Shown: positions 9,865-18,429, counted from the stretch's first letter. The stretch is 64,000 nt of DNA from FEN-1279 sp964400285 (GCA_964400285.1 CAYNTK010000002.1:186001-250000); one strand, 5' to 3'. Numbers and translations are program-made. Notes: generated by a model not told the origin, from the sequence alone.

Positions 9865-10365
9865 TCACATAAATAAATATGGTTTCCAATCTTCCTCTAC
9901 ATCTCCTGCAAAATTCTTTATGAATGTTATATGAGATGGTTTTTTGGGCTTGGAACGTAAAATCATTCGGGATTCCTCCGGTGTCCTATCCCCTTTTTTA
10001 TTATTACATCTAATACAAGCTGTTACTAAATTCTCCCACGTTTCATCCCCTCCCTTTGATTTCGGTATAACATGGTCAATTGTTAAATTCGTAGTTGAAC
10101 CGCAATATTGACATTTATGATTATCTCTTCTTAATATATTTTTTCTTGATAATATAATTTTTTTAAAGGGAACTCTTACAAATACAGATAATCTTACAAT
10201 GCTTGGACATTCGAAAGTCCTATAAACTGATTTAATCCTTTTTCCATCAAGTCGGCTTATAATTTCTGCTTTTCCAAGATATGTAAGAACAACTGCTCGC
10301 CATACATTACATATAGTAATTGGTTCATAGTTTTGATTTAAAACCAAAACCTTGCCATTTAGCAA
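9865..10365 (-). CDS. HNH endonuclease
   Basis: 166-residue HNH nuclease with an N-terminal helper domain (VLNQNYEPITICNVWRAV) and a C-terminal HNH motif. The zinc cysteines lie in CQYCG (near 95) and CIRCNNKKG (near 132), and the catalytic His-Asn-His pattern lies in IDHVIPKSKGG/WENLVTAC. Such stand-alone chromosomal HNH proteins are common in Bacteroidota and cyanobacteria and their role is not known. I accept a TTG start (10363-10365) because an AAAGG Shine-Dalgarno sequence lies just upstream and the next Met is internal. Confidence 0.87.
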   Translation of the reverse strand: MLNGKVLVLNQNYEPITICNVWRAVVLTYLGKAEIISRLDGKRIKSVYRTFECPSIVRLSVFVRVPFKKIILSRKNILRRDNHKCQYCGSTTNLTIDHVIPKSKGGDETWENLVTACIRCNNKKGDRTPEESRMILRSKPKKPSHITFIKNFAGDVEEDWKPYLFM

Positions 10366-10523
10366 ATTTACCTTTCCGGGTTTTTTATTTTTTTTAGTTT
10401 CAGTATCGTGGAAGACAAATACCCTCCATAATTAATTTATTATTAAATTTAATTATATTTTAATGAATAATCAATTAATTAAAAACTAACAATTCCTCTA
10501 AAAACTTTTCGATTTTGATACTC

Positions 10524-10555
10524 ACATAAAAAAAATGCCATCTTAAAGATGGCAT
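10524..10555 (-). terminator. rho-independent terminator after coaE
   Basis: On the minus strand a perfect 10-bp stem (ATGCCATCTT / AAGATGGCAT, 1-nt loop region) is followed at once by a run of T. It sits 14 bp after the coaE stop codon, so it most likely ends the coaE transcript. The plus strand also has a T-rich tail, so weak bidirectional action is possible. Confidence 0.8.
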
Positions 10556-10568
10556 TATTTTGATTTTT

Positions 10569-11183
10569 TTATCTATTTTTTAAAAATTTTAATACCTTAC
10601 TGAGAAATTCAATATCATCTTTAAGGTCTTCTATTGTTTTATTATTTACAATAATAAAATCAGATCTCTCAATTTTTTGTTTTTCATCTAATTGGAATTT
10701 CATTATCCTTTCAACATCCTTTTTCTTTACCCCATCTCTCAACATTATTCTTTCTAAGCGATTCTTTTTATTGGAATAAACCATTATTACATAATCGAGA
10801 TACTTATAAAATGAAGTATCGAATACGAGTGCAGACTCAATCAAAATTATTTTATCCTTAGTCTTCCTAATCTCATTCATCAAATGCTTAATAACAACAG
10901 GATGAACTAATGCATTAATTTTTTGAAAATTTTTTTTACTTGCAAAAACTTTATCTCTTAATTTGGATAAACTAATAACACCTTGAAAATTCAGTATATC
11001 TTTTCCAAATGCTTTTACAACTTTTTTCGCAAGTGCTTTATCAGTTTTGTATAATTCTTTCGCTTTTAAATCGGCAAAAATTACTTTATACCCTTTTTGA
11101 TGAAGTTGTCTGCACACTTCCGATTTACCAGAACCAATTCCCCCTGTAATACCAATTAAAATCTTGCCTTTTATTTTACTCAT
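10569..11183 (-). CDS. coaE: dephospho-CoA kinase
   Basis: 204-residue P-loop kinase that phosphorylates the 3'-OH of the ribose of dephospho-CoA, the last step of coenzyme A synthesis, in the cytoplasm. Walker A GGIGSGKS is at residues 14-21; FADLKAKELY follows the CoaE pattern of the acceptor-binding region, HPVVIKHL is the conserved histidine-proline helix (near 107), and ERIMLRDGVKKKD plus MKFQLDEKQKIERSDFII form the lid and C-terminal region. Length is normal. It has its own terminator downstream and stands 170 bp after rny. Confidence 0.95.
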   Translation of the reverse strand: MSKIKGKILIGITGGIGSGKSEVCRQLHQKGYKVIFADLKAKELYKTDKALAKKVVKAFGKDILNFQGVISLSKLRDKVFASKKNFQKINALVHPVVIKHLMNEIRKTKDKIILIESALVFDTSFYKYLDYVIMVYSNKKNRLERIMLRDGVKKKDVERIMKFQLDEKQKIERSDFIIVNNKTIEDLKDDIEFLSKVLKFLKNR

Positions 11184-11263
11184 ATTTAATATCTTTATTT
11201 TCTTATATAATATAAAAAGAATAATAAAATAAAAAAAGAGTAATTGAAAAAATCTATAGCTTT

Positions 11264-11301
11264 TATAAAAAAAATGGAATTCTTACATCGAATTCCATTT
11301 T
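11264..11301 (-). terminator. rho-independent terminator after rny
   Basis: Stem of 12 bp (AAAATGGAATTC paired with GAATTCCATTTT, 7-nt loop), followed on the minus strand by a run of T. It lies 54 bp past the rny stop codon and separates rny from coaE. Confidence 0.8.
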
Positions 11302-11354
11302 GAGATTTTTATATCAATCTAAATTGTTAAATATAAATTTAGAATTTTAAAGCA

Positions 11355-13016
11355 CTATTTTGCATAAGAGATTGTTCTTCTTTCCCTAATAACATTTATT
11401 TTAATCTGCCCAGGATATTCCATTTCTTCTTGTATTCTGTGTGCAATATCATCTGCAAGTTGGTCTTGAAGTATATCATCAATTTTATCCGGTTCTACAA
11501 TAACCCTTACTTCTCTTCCTGCTTGTATAGCGTACGTTTTAGCAACCCCTTCAAAAGATGTTCCAATTGCCTCGAGTTTTTCGAGACGCTTCGAATATGC
11601 CTCAACAGACTCACGTCTTGCACCAGGTCTTGAACCGCTTATTGCATCAGCTGCCTGAACTAATACAGCGATAGGATGTTCCATTGGTATTTCTTCGTGA
11701 TGAGAACCAATTGCATTACATACAATAGGATGCTCTTTACATCTTTTTGCAATTTCATATCCAAGTATTGCATGCGGTCCTTCTATATTTCTATCTACCG
11801 TTTTTCCTATATCATGAAGAAGCCCAGCTCTTTTTGCCATAACAGCATCGAGTCCAAGTTCCGCAGCCATTATGCCCGCAAGATGTCCGACTTCAATAGA
11901 ATGGCTCAAAACATTTTGCCCATAACTCGAGCGATATTTCATTCGCCCTATAAGTGTTACAATATCTCTATTGACACCCTGAACACCCATATCTATTAAT
12001 GTCTGCTCACCTACACGAATTATTTCTTCATTCAACTCTTTTTCAACCTTTGCAACAATTTCTTCTATTCTTGCAGGATGTATTCTTCCATCAGCAATTA
12101 GCCTTTCCATCGAAACACGCGCAACTTCACGTCTAAATGGGTCAAAACCAGAAATAATAATTGCTTCTGGAGTATCATCAACGATGATATCTACACCAGT
12201 TACAGCTTCAAAAGCTCTGATATTTCTTCCCTCTTTACCTATTATTCTTCCTTTCAATTCATCAGATGAAATCTGAATTACACTAACAGTAGTTTCAACC
12301 GAATGGTCAACTGCAGAGCGTTGTATAGCTTGGATTACAATATTCTTTGAAATTTTATTTGCTTCAAGTTTAGTCTCATCTCTAACTTCTTGAAGTTTTT
12401 GTGCTGATTCTACTTTTACCTGATGCATTAAGCTTTCAAATAACATTTTCTTTGCTTCTTCTTCCGTTAATGCAGATATTCTTTGAAGTTTTAATTTTTG
12501 TTCTGCAAGAATTTCTTTACTCTCCTCTGCCATTCTGTCAACTTCTGCCTTTTTAGCAGTTACTTCTTTATGCTTTTCGGTATATTCGTGAATTAGATTT
12601 TGAGCTTGCTTTTCTTTCGTCAATAATTCATTTTTAATTCTTTCAACTGCTTCTCTTTCATTTTTTATTTTCTTCTCAATTTCTATTACTTCTTTTTCTC
12701 GAGCTCTTATCTCATCATCGAATTTTTGTTTTCGTTTGTAAAATTCATCTTTAACTTCGAGTAATTTTTCTTTTTTAAGATTGTTTGCACTTTTTTCTGC
12801 ATCTTGTTTGAATATTCTTGCTCTTCGTTCAGCTTCATTTAATATTTCTTTCGATTTGGTTTCCGCATCTGATAATATTTTTTTTGCTATATTTTCAGCA
12901 CTATCAATTTTATTTTTATTTATTTTATTATGAACGAACCAACCGATGAAAAAAGTAATTAAGCATAATGCTACTATCATCGGTATAAATATATATAAAT
13001 CAATTTCCGGTAACAT
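11355..13016 (-). CDS. rny: ribonuclease Y
   Basis: 553-residue membrane-anchored endoribonuclease that starts mRNA decay. In order: one N-terminal transmembrane helix (about residues 9-27), a long charged coiled coil (about 30-210), a KH RNA-binding domain with IIGKEGRNIRAFE (near 260), and the HD phosphohydrolase domain with LSHSIEVGHLAGI and LLHDIGK (the HD metal site, near 400). Length and order are standard. The ATG start is supported by a GGAG sequence 8 bases upstream. It follows zapA and the structured RNA and ends in a terminator. Confidence 0.96.
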   Translation of the reverse strand: MLPEIDLYIFIPMIVALCLITFFIGWFVHNKINKNKIDSAENIAKKILSDAETKSKEILNEAERRARIFKQDAEKSANNLKKEKLLEVKDEFYKRKQKFDDEIRAREKEVIEIEKKIKNEREAVERIKNELLTKEKQAQNLIHEYTEKHKEVTAKKAEVDRMAEESKEILAEQKLKLQRISALTEEEAKKMLFESLMHQVKVESAQKLQEVRDETKLEANKISKNIVIQAIQRSAVDHSVETTVSVIQISSDELKGRIIGKEGRNIRAFEAVTGVDIIVDDTPEAIIISGFDPFRREVARVSMERLIADGRIHPARIEEIVAKVEKELNEEIIRVGEQTLIDMGVQGVNRDIVTLIGRMKYRSSYGQNVLSHSIEVGHLAGIMAAELGLDAVMAKRAGLLHDIGKTVDRNIEGPHAILGYEIAKRCKEHPIVCNAIGSHHEEIPMEHPIAVLVQAADAISGSRPGARRESVEAYSKRLEKLEAIGTSFEGVAKTYAIQAGREVRVIVEPDKIDDILQDQLADDIAHRIQEEMEYPGQIKINVIRERRTISYAK

Positions 13017-13167
13017 TTTTTTTCTCCATATATTATATTTTTTTATCTATCTTTTATGTTTATTAAATATTTTAAAAATTATTTGTAAATATCTTGTTTC
13101 ACTTATAAAAATGATTATCGAATTTATTAATCTTAATCCAATTTTATTTGACTTTCAAAAATACAAA

Positions 13168-13409
13168 TAAAAAAACCGCACAAACTAACCACATTCAAAG
13201 GTTATATAAGAGAACCTTATACACCATACAGTGGGTGGCGCCAATGTGCATTTTTCTTCCCCTGTCTGTCTTATATCTCAAAACTACGTTTTGAAACAGT
13301 CCCGAAAAATCGGGTGGGGCCTGAAATCCTCACATATATGAGCTAACCTCCCGGTTTTTTTTTATTTGATGGTTCTATATAATGTCTGATTGCGGCTGGC
13401 TGTGCGGTT
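13168..13409 (-). ncRNA. ssrS: structured small RNA, candidate 6S RNA
   Basis: About 240 nt between zapA and rny with no open frame. On the minus strand the ends pair perfectly (AACCGCACA at the 5' end, TGTGCGGTT at the 3' end), followed by a T run that acts as terminator. Inside, TTATATAGAACC near the 5' side pairs with GGTTCT-CTT-ATATAA near the 3' side (12 bp with a 3-nt bulge), so the RNA folds back as one long hairpin; small hairpins CCCGA/TCGGG and TCAAAAC/GTTTTGA sit at the top. A long rod with closed ends is the shape of 6S RNA, and a place next to zapA is usual for it. The identity is inference; that it is a structured transcript is well supported. Confidence 0.6.
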
Positions 13410-13446
13410 AAAATTTTCTATATTATTTTAAAGAACAATTTTAAAA

Positions 13447-13746
13447 TTACAAAACTCTATCTATCGAATCGTTTAATTCTTCTATCTTTTTTATATTCCC
13501 TTGTAAAAAATCGTGATAGTCTTTTTCCATAGATAACCGGGAATCTTTTTCTTTAAAAAAAGACTCTGCAATATTTAACGCAGATACTACGGCTACTGAT
13601 TCTACCGAAGTATTTGGCGACTGATAGTTTATTCTTTGCATTATTCCATCTACGTATTTTGCAAATCTCTCAACCTCTACTGGATTATCACCAAGCAAAT
13701 TATATTCACTGTTAAATATTTTTACTTTTATTCCGGTATTTTTCAT
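13447..13746 (-). CDS. zapA: cell division protein ZapA
   Basis: 99-residue ZapA homologue, a small protein that binds FtsZ and bundles its filaments at the division site. The N-terminal beta-hairpin carries IKVKIFNSEYNLLG, then VERFAKYVDGIMQRI, and the C-terminal half is a coiled-coil helix containing VAVVSALNIAESFFKEK, all typical of the family. Next gene upstream is a coiled-coil protein (32 bp away) and pheT; the structured RNA begins 38 bp downstream. Confidence 0.88.
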   Translation of the reverse strand: MKNTGIKVKIFNSEYNLLGDNPVEVERFAKYVDGIMQRINYQSPNTSVESVAVVSALNIAESFFKEKDSRLSMEKDYHDFLQGNIKKIEELNDSIDRVL

Positions 13747-13777
13747 TTTTTAGTAATTTAATTAAACCAGCCTATTA

Positions 13778-14173
13778 TTAATCTTCATCTTCTCGAATAT
13801 TTTCATCGTATTGCTCTAAATGTGAATCTATTCTTGTTATCAATTCCTTTATTCTCGATTTCACCTGATCTTTATTTTGAATCGATGTCTTACCTACTTC
13901 TGCATTCAATAACAAATTTTTCAAACTCGAAATTTCTTTATCCTTAAATACCGAATCCGAATTTGCTTTTGTTAGTTGAAGTTTTAAATCTGTTATATTG
14001 TTATTAAGTTCCTTTATATTTTCTTTTAATTTATTGTTTTCTTCTTTTAAATCTTTGAATTTAGTTATTAATAAATTTATTTTAGAAAAAAGCTTTTCAA
14101 TCGAAGTATTATAAAAACCTTGAAGTTTATATATTTCCTCTTTACTGATGTTTTCTGGTTTACCGTCAGTCAT
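13778..14173 (-). CDS. coiled-coil protein, probable cell-division partner
   Basis: 131 residues without signal peptide or membrane segment. Residues about 20-85 form an almost continuous heptad-rich coiled coil (KLKENIKELNNNITDLKLQL) and the C-terminus is a second helix (RIKELITRIDSHLEQYDENI) with an acidic tail. It lies between pheT (3 bp away) and zapA (31 bp) in the same direction. Coiled-coil proteins beside zapA are often ZapB-like division factors, so that role is inferred from place and shape; there is no sequence motif to prove it. Confidence 0.7.
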   Translation of the reverse strand: MTDGKPENISKEEIYKLQGFYNTSIEKLFSKINLLITKFKDLKEENNKLKENIKELNNNITDLKLQLTKANSDSVFKDKEISSLKNLLLNAEVGKTSIQNKDQVKSRIKELITRIDSHLEQYDENIREDED

Positions 14174-14176
14174 TTT

Positions 14177-16579
14177 TTAGTCCCTTAATTTTATTTCGAG
14201 CTTTTTATCTAAAACTTTTATTATTTTTTGAACTTGTCTATTAATCTCTTCGTCTGTCAAAGTTTTTTCGTTCGATGAAAATTCAAGCGAAAATGCCATA
14301 CCCTTTTTCCCTTGTCCAAGTTTTTCGTTTGAATATATATCGAATAAATAAAACCTTTGCAAATACTCTCCACCACTACTTTTTATGGCTTCTTCGATAT
14401 CTCTATATTTTATTTCATTCTTAACAATTAAAGCTAAATCTCTTTTAACAGGTGGAAACTTCGATATTTCTTTATACTTTATATTATCACCCGTTAAACT
14501 TAATACATCATCTATCTTTAGTTCAACTGCGTAAACCTCTTCATCTATATCGAATAATTTAAGTAATTCTTTAGATATTATATATATATTTCCTATAACC
14601 TTATCATTTAAAACAATATCTGTTTTGCTACCCCAATTTTCTTTGCTATTATAATAAAATAATTTCAAACTTTCAAGTTTCATTTTAGACAGAAACATTT
14701 CAAGTTCACCCTTAATATCGAAGTAATCAAAATATCTTTCATTATTGTCAAAACTGTGAAAATCTGTTTTTCCATATAAAGCAAAGCATAAATGATTTTC
14801 TTCGCAATAGCTATTTCCTTTATTTGTAAAGACTTTACCAATTTCAAATAATTTTAATGTAGTTCCTTTCCCAGTATTATTTATATTATTTTTAATGGTA
14901 GAAAGCATACCATAAAGTAGATTAACCCTCATTACATTCATTTCTACAGAATTCGGATTTTCGATTTTAACATAAGAATCAGAAAAAAACTTAATCTTTT
15001 TTTCATCTTGCTGCGAATAAGTTATAATCTCGTTAAATCCTCTACCAATAAAATGTTCTTTTGTTCTTCTTTTTAAATCTATAAGCTTATCTCCATAATC
15101 TGAATGAGAAGATATATCAAGGTTAAAATTAAATTGATGTGGTATATTATCATACTTATAAATTCTGGCAACTTCTTCGATTAAATCTATTTCTCTGGTT
15201 AAATCATTTCTTCTGAATTCGGGAATCTCGAAAATCAACTTTTCATTATCTTTTTTCACATATTTTATTTCAATTTTTTCAAGCAGTTCAATTATCTTTT
15301 CTTCAGTCAATTTTACACCAATAATCTGTTCTGCTCGTTTTACCCTAATACCCACATTTAACTTTTCGAATTTTTCAGGATAAACATCAATTATACCCTT
15401 TAAAACTTCGCCACCTGCAAGTTTCTGCATAAGCATTGCAGCTCTATCCGATGCATATGGAACTTTGTCAATATCTACACCTCTTTCAAACCTTTGAGAG
15501 GCATCTGTTTGTAGTCCGAGTTTCTTGGAATTTTTTCTAACACAAACAGCATCGAAATATGCACTTTCTATAAACACATTTTTTGTTAATTCCGTAATTT
15601 CTGAACTTTCACCACCCATTATACCTGCAATTGCGGAATACCCTTCTCCATCACATACCATAAGAGATTCATTATTTAATATTCTTTCCTTAGAATCGAG
15701 CGTTATAAATTTATCCCCTTCTTTAGCGGTTCTTACAATTATTTCTTTTTTTCTGATTTTATCATAATCGAAAGCGTGAAGAGGTTGGCCTGTTTCCATC
15801 ATTACGTAGTTTGTTATATCTACGATATTATTAATTGGTCTAAGTCCAATAGCTATTAATGATTTTTTTAACCAGTCGGGGGATTCTTTTATTTCAACAT
15901 TTTTTACAACTCTTCCGGTAAATCTTTTACAATAATTCTTACTCTCGATTGTTATCTTAGCATATTCATCACTTCTTTCTTTCGATTCATTAATTTCTAT
16001 TTCGTGCAAAACAATTTTTTTATCATAAAGAGCTGCAATCTCTCTTGCAATACCAATGTGTGAAAATAAATCACCCCTATTAGGTGTAATACCAATTTCA
16101 ACTGTAAAATCATCGCTACCTAAATATTCGGAAAAAGATTGCCCTACTATTGCATCATCATTTAAAACCATAATTCCTGTATGGTCTTCCGATAAACCAA
16201 CTTCATCTTCTGCACATATCATTCCTTCAGATAGTTCACCACGAATTTTACTTTTTTTTATTTCAAAATTTTCTTTTGGTAGTATTGCTCCAATTTTTGC
16301 AAAACATACTTTCTGTCCTTTTTTCACATTATCTGCACCACAAACTACATTCAATATTTCATTCCCAGTATTTACTTTACATAACGTTAATTTATCTGCA
16401 TTAGGATGTTTCGAAACTTCCGTTACTTCTGCTACAATAATATTCTTATACTTTTCTGCTTCACTCTCAATCGATTCAATATCTAATCCAATTCCAACCA
16501 TTTTTTTCCATAAATCTTCATAGTCTGTAATCTCGAGACCAGGTATATATCTTTTTATCCAGTTTAAACTAATTTTCAT
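14177..16579 (-). CDS. pheT: phenylalanine-tRNA ligase beta subunit
   Basis: 800-residue beta subunit of the alpha2-beta2 enzyme that charges tRNA-Phe. Seen in order: N-terminal helix KISLNWIKRYIPG, the tRNA-binding EMAP-like domain (about 40-150, VTEVSKHPNADKLTLCKV), the B3/B4 editing region (IGLRPINNIVDITNYVM, AFDYDK), the B5 DNA-binding-fold domain, and a C-terminal ferredoxin-fold anticodon-binding domain ending near residue 798 (FPPVKRDLALIV). pheS is not beside it; in this phylum group the two are often apart. It starts the pheT-coiled coil-zapA run. Confidence 0.96.
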   Translation of the reverse strand: MKISLNWIKRYIPGLEITDYEDLWKKMVGIGLDIESIESEAEKYKNIIVAEVTEVSKHPNADKLTLCKVNTGNEILNVVCGADNVKKGQKVCFAKIGAILPKENFEIKKSKIRGELSEGMICAEDEVGLSEDHTGIMVLNDDAIVGQSFSEYLGSDDFTVEIGITPNRGDLFSHIGIAREIAALYDKKIVLHEIEINESKERSDEYAKITIESKNYCKRFTGRVVKNVEIKESPDWLKKSLIAIGLRPINNIVDITNYVMMETGQPLHAFDYDKIRKKEIIVRTAKEGDKFITLDSKERILNNESLMVCDGEGYSAIAGIMGGESSEITELTKNVFIESAYFDAVCVRKNSKKLGLQTDASQRFERGVDIDKVPYASDRAAMLMQKLAGGEVLKGIIDVYPEKFEKLNVGIRVKRAEQIIGVKLTEEKIIELLEKIEIKYVKKDNEKLIFEIPEFRRNDLTREIDLIEEVARIYKYDNIPHQFNFNLDISSHSDYGDKLIDLKRRTKEHFIGRGFNEIITYSQQDEKKIKFFSDSYVKIENPNSVEMNVMRVNLLYGMLSTIKNNINNTGKGTTLKLFEIGKVFTNKGNSYCEENHLCFALYGKTDFHSFDNNERYFDYFDIKGELEMFLSKMKLESLKLFYYNSKENWGSKTDIVLNDKVIGNIYIISKELLKLFDIDEEVYAVELKIDDVLSLTGDNIKYKEISKFPPVKRDLALIVKNEIKYRDIEEAIKSSGGEYLQRFYLFDIYSNEKLGQGKKGMAFSLEFSSNEKTLTDEEINRQVQKIIKVLDKKLEIKLRD

Positions 16580-16628
16580 AAAATATTTAAAAACAATAAT
16601 ATAATTAATTGAAAAAATATATTAAATA

Positions 16629-16665
16629 TAAAAAAAACGTTCCCGAACTCAAGTGCCCGGGAACG
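16629..16665 (-). terminator. rho-independent terminator after the lysine-rich protein gene
   Basis: Strong G+C stem CGTTCCCG / CGGGAACG with a 12-nt loop, followed on the minus strand by a run of eight T. It stands between the lysine-rich gene and pheT, so pheT must have its own promoter in the 50 bases between this hairpin and its start. Confidence 0.88.
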
Positions 16666-16695
16666 CTGATTTTCTTTGAAATATAAAGAACGAAA

Positions 16696-17169
16696 TTAGT
16701 TTTCTTCTGATTCCTTTTTAGGTTCTTTCTTGAATGTTTCTTGTTTTTCTTGCGTTTCTTCTCTCTTATATTCTCTACCCTTTTTTTCAGTATCTTCTGT
16801 TTTATTGTATGTCTTAGGTGGAGTATATACACCAGTATTGTTTATTTTTGGTGCTGTATATACTCTTGTTCTGTATGAACTTCTATTCTTTTTACTTCGT
16901 TTCGTTTTTTTACCGTATTTTTTCTTGCTTGTTTTTTTTCCGGTTTTTTTTGTAGTTGTTGATGTTTTTTTCTTTAAAGATTTTTTAGTACTTTTTTTAC
17001 CAGTGCTTTTGTTCTTCTTTGAACTTTTCTTTTTTTTCTTTTGCTCCTTAGAAGTCTGTTCAGCTTTCTTTGTGGTTTTAGTTTTTTCTTCAAAACCCGT
17101 GAAACCAAACACACTGCTAAACGAAAAAGTAAGAAGAATAATAAACACCATTAATGCTCTTTTCGGCAT
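16696..17169 (-). CDS. lysine-rich exported protein of unknown function
   Basis: 157 residues with a clear signal peptide (MPKRALMVFIILLTFSFSSV, cleavage near FG-FT). The mature part is of very low complexity: about residues 30-95 are almost only Lys, Ser and Thr with short KKTSKKK-type repeats, then a region with two similar YTAPKINN / YTPPKTYN units, and a Lys/Glu-rich tail. It should be strongly basic and unstructured. A perfect AAGGAG precedes the ATG. No family is recognised; such proteins may bind nucleic acid or anionic envelope polymers, which is speculation. It is monocistronic, with its own terminator. Confidence 0.75.
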   Translation of the reverse strand: MPKRALMVFIILLTFSFSSVFGFTGFEEKTKTTKKAEQTSKEQKKKKKSSKKNKSTGKKSTKKSLKKKTSTTTKKTGKKTSKKKYGKKTKRSKKNRSSYRTRVYTAPKINNTGVYTPPKTYNKTEDTEKKGREYKREETQEKQETFKKEPKKESEEN

Positions 17170-17344
17170 TTTTACTCCTTTTTAAATTACAAAAATTACA
17201 TTTCAAATTATAATATATATTTTAAAAAAACAATGTATAATTCATTAATATTATTATAATATTAAATAAAATTATACTTCTCTCTAATAAGATTCTCTGA
17301 CTTTATTTTTTACTTATACTAATTTATTTTTGTTCCATAAAATT

Positions 17345-17839
17345 ATGAACAGAACAGTAACTTCAATAATAAAAAAACTTAAACTTAAAAAGCATCCCGA
17401 AGGTGGATATTATTCAGAAACATATCGTTCAAAACTTTTATTTCATAAATCTCACCTTCCCAAAAAATTCGGAGGAAGAAGAAGTCATTCAACAACTATT
17501 TATTTTTTATTGAAAGGAGAACAATTTTCCGCATTTCATCGGCTCAAAGCAGATGAAGTTTGGCATTTTTATTCAGGAAGCCATCTAAATATTTATGTAA
17601 TACAAAAAAACGGTAAATTAAAAAAAATTGTCCTAGGTAAAAATCATTATTACCAGACTGTAATTCATGCCGAACAATGGTTTGCTGCAGAAGTAACCGA
17701 ATCGAAATCTTATTCACTCGTTGGATGCACAGTCTCACCGGGATTCCATTACAATGACTTCGAACTTGGAGAAGAAAAAAAACTCATTAAACTTTATCCG
17801 CATTTAAAAGGTTTAATTAATAAACTTACTATAAAATAA
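17345..17839 (+). CDS. DUF985 cupin-fold protein
   Basis: 165 residues matching the DUF985 cupin family. Conserved parts: KKHPEGGYYSETYRS near the start, STTIYFLL and FSAFHRLKADEVWHFYSG (cupin motif 1 with metal-binding His/Glu positions, near 65-80), and SLVGCTVSPGFHYNDFELG (motif 2, near 130-148). Some members are linked to sugar epimerase-like or spore functions, but the family role is not settled. I use the ATG at 17345; a TTG at 17330 in the same frame would add five residues with no conservation. Confidence 0.88.
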   Translation: MNRTVTSIIKKLKLKKHPEGGYYSETYRSKLLFHKSHLPKKFGGRRSHSTTIYFLLKGEQFSAFHRLKADEVWHFYSGSHLNIYVIQKNGKLKKIVLGKNHYYQTVIHAEQWFAAEVTESKSYSLVGCTVSPGFHYNDFELGEEKKLIKLYPHLKGLINKLTIK

Positions 17840-17843
17840 ATAT

Positions 17844-17909
17844 TACGAGTTCTCGTTACCAACAGCCTGTCCCGATTCTTTTTATCGGTATCCACGTCGG
17901 GAACGGGAA
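17844..17909. repeat. G+C-rich palindromic element upstream of the DUF393 gene
   Basis: A 66-bp stretch clearly richer in G+C than its surroundings. It contains a CTCGTTACCAA start, then CCCGAttctttttaTCGG and a GTCCCGA/GTCGGGAAC pairing, so it can form nested hairpins. Its opening words are similar to the element inside the next gene (CTCGTTCCCAA). It looks like a degenerate dispersed palindromic repeat. It ends 9 bp before the DUF393 start codon. Confidence 0.55.
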
Positions 17910-17918
17910 ATAATTTTT

Positions 17919-18353
17919 ATGAAAGATTATTCAATTATCTTTTTCGACGGTATCTGCAACTTCTGTAATTCATCAGTGAATTTTATAATTAAAAGAGATA
18001 AGAAAAATTATTTTAAATTTGCTTTTCTTCAATCTGTACATGCTCAAATTTTTTTTGTATCACATGACCTCGTTCCCAAGGTCCACCTTGGAAACGAAAA
18101 AACGGAAAAGAAATTAGACAGTATTATTCTATATAAAAACAATAAACTCTATATAAAATCCTCCGCCTCTCTGCATATCGCAAGACATCTAAAAGGTCTC
18201 TGGAAATTATTTTTCATTTTAATTATCATTCCTCCCCCTATCAGAAATTTTCTCTATGACATAATCGCAAAGAACAGGTATAAATGGTTCGGAAAAAGAG
18301 AATCGTGTATGATACCGGATGAAAAAGTGAAAGAAAAGTTTTTAACCCAATAA
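17919..18353 (+). CDS. DUF393 (DCC family) thiol-disulfide oxidoreductase-like protein
   Basis: 144 residues. The DCC family motif IIFFDGICNFCNSSVNFIIKRD is at residues 7-28, with the thioredoxin-like DG-x-C-x-x-C (Cys12 and Cys15 region). FKFAFLQS follows, then DSIILYKNNKLYIKSSASLHIARHLKGLWKL, and a terminal YKWFGKRESCMIPD, all typical. Between LQSVHAQIF and DSIIL the loop is about 12 residues longer than usual; this extra part (DLVPKVHLGNEK) is coded by a palindromic DNA element. The frame is intact. Catalytic role is presumed from the CxxC; partners are not known. Confidence 0.88.
   Translation: MKDYSIIFFDGICNFCNSSVNFIIKRDKKNYFKFAFLQSVHAQIFFVSHDLVPKVHLGNEKTEKKLDSIILYKNNKLYIKSSASLHIARHLKGLWKLFFILIIIPPPIRNFLYDIIAKNRYKWFGKRESCMIPDEKVKEKFLTQ
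18068..18098. repeat. palindromic element inserted in frame in the DUF393 gene
   Basis: An interrupted palindrome, TCGTTCCCAAGG at 18070-18081 and CCTTGGAAACGA at 18086-18097, with one mismatch and a 4-nt loop. It lies inside the coding frame and is translated as about 12 extra residues in a surface loop. Its ends match the start of the element at 17844. This is like the palindromic elements that invade genes in Rickettsia. Confidence 0.65.
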
Positions 18354-18362
18354 TACGAAACG

Positions 18363-18420
18363 CTCTGTCATTCCGGTATTCCAAACAATTGTCATTCCGG
18401 CATGTTTTTGGCCGGAATCC
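18363..18420 (+). repeat. palindromic repeat, left flank of GIY-YIG gene
   Basis: Starts with a half copy CTGTCATTCCGG (18365-18376) followed by a full 30-bp unit at 18391-18420: GTCATTCCGG, a T-rich loop, then CCGGAATCC. The full unit is self-complementary at its ends and is about 90% identical to the unit on the other side of the nuclease gene, in opposite direction. Confidence 0.8.
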
Positions 18421-18429
18421 ATATACTTT

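Noticed and set aside
16605..16832. Minus-strand frame overlapping the lysine-rich gene 3' end
   Set aside because: It is an out-of-frame reading of the same low-complexity DNA that runs across the terminator.
16730..17185. Long plus-strand open frame opposite the lysine-rich gene
   Set aside because: It is the mirror of a Lys/Ser/Thr-rich frame and gives a Phe/Val/Leu-rich artefact; the minus frame has the signal peptide, ribosome-binding site and terminator.
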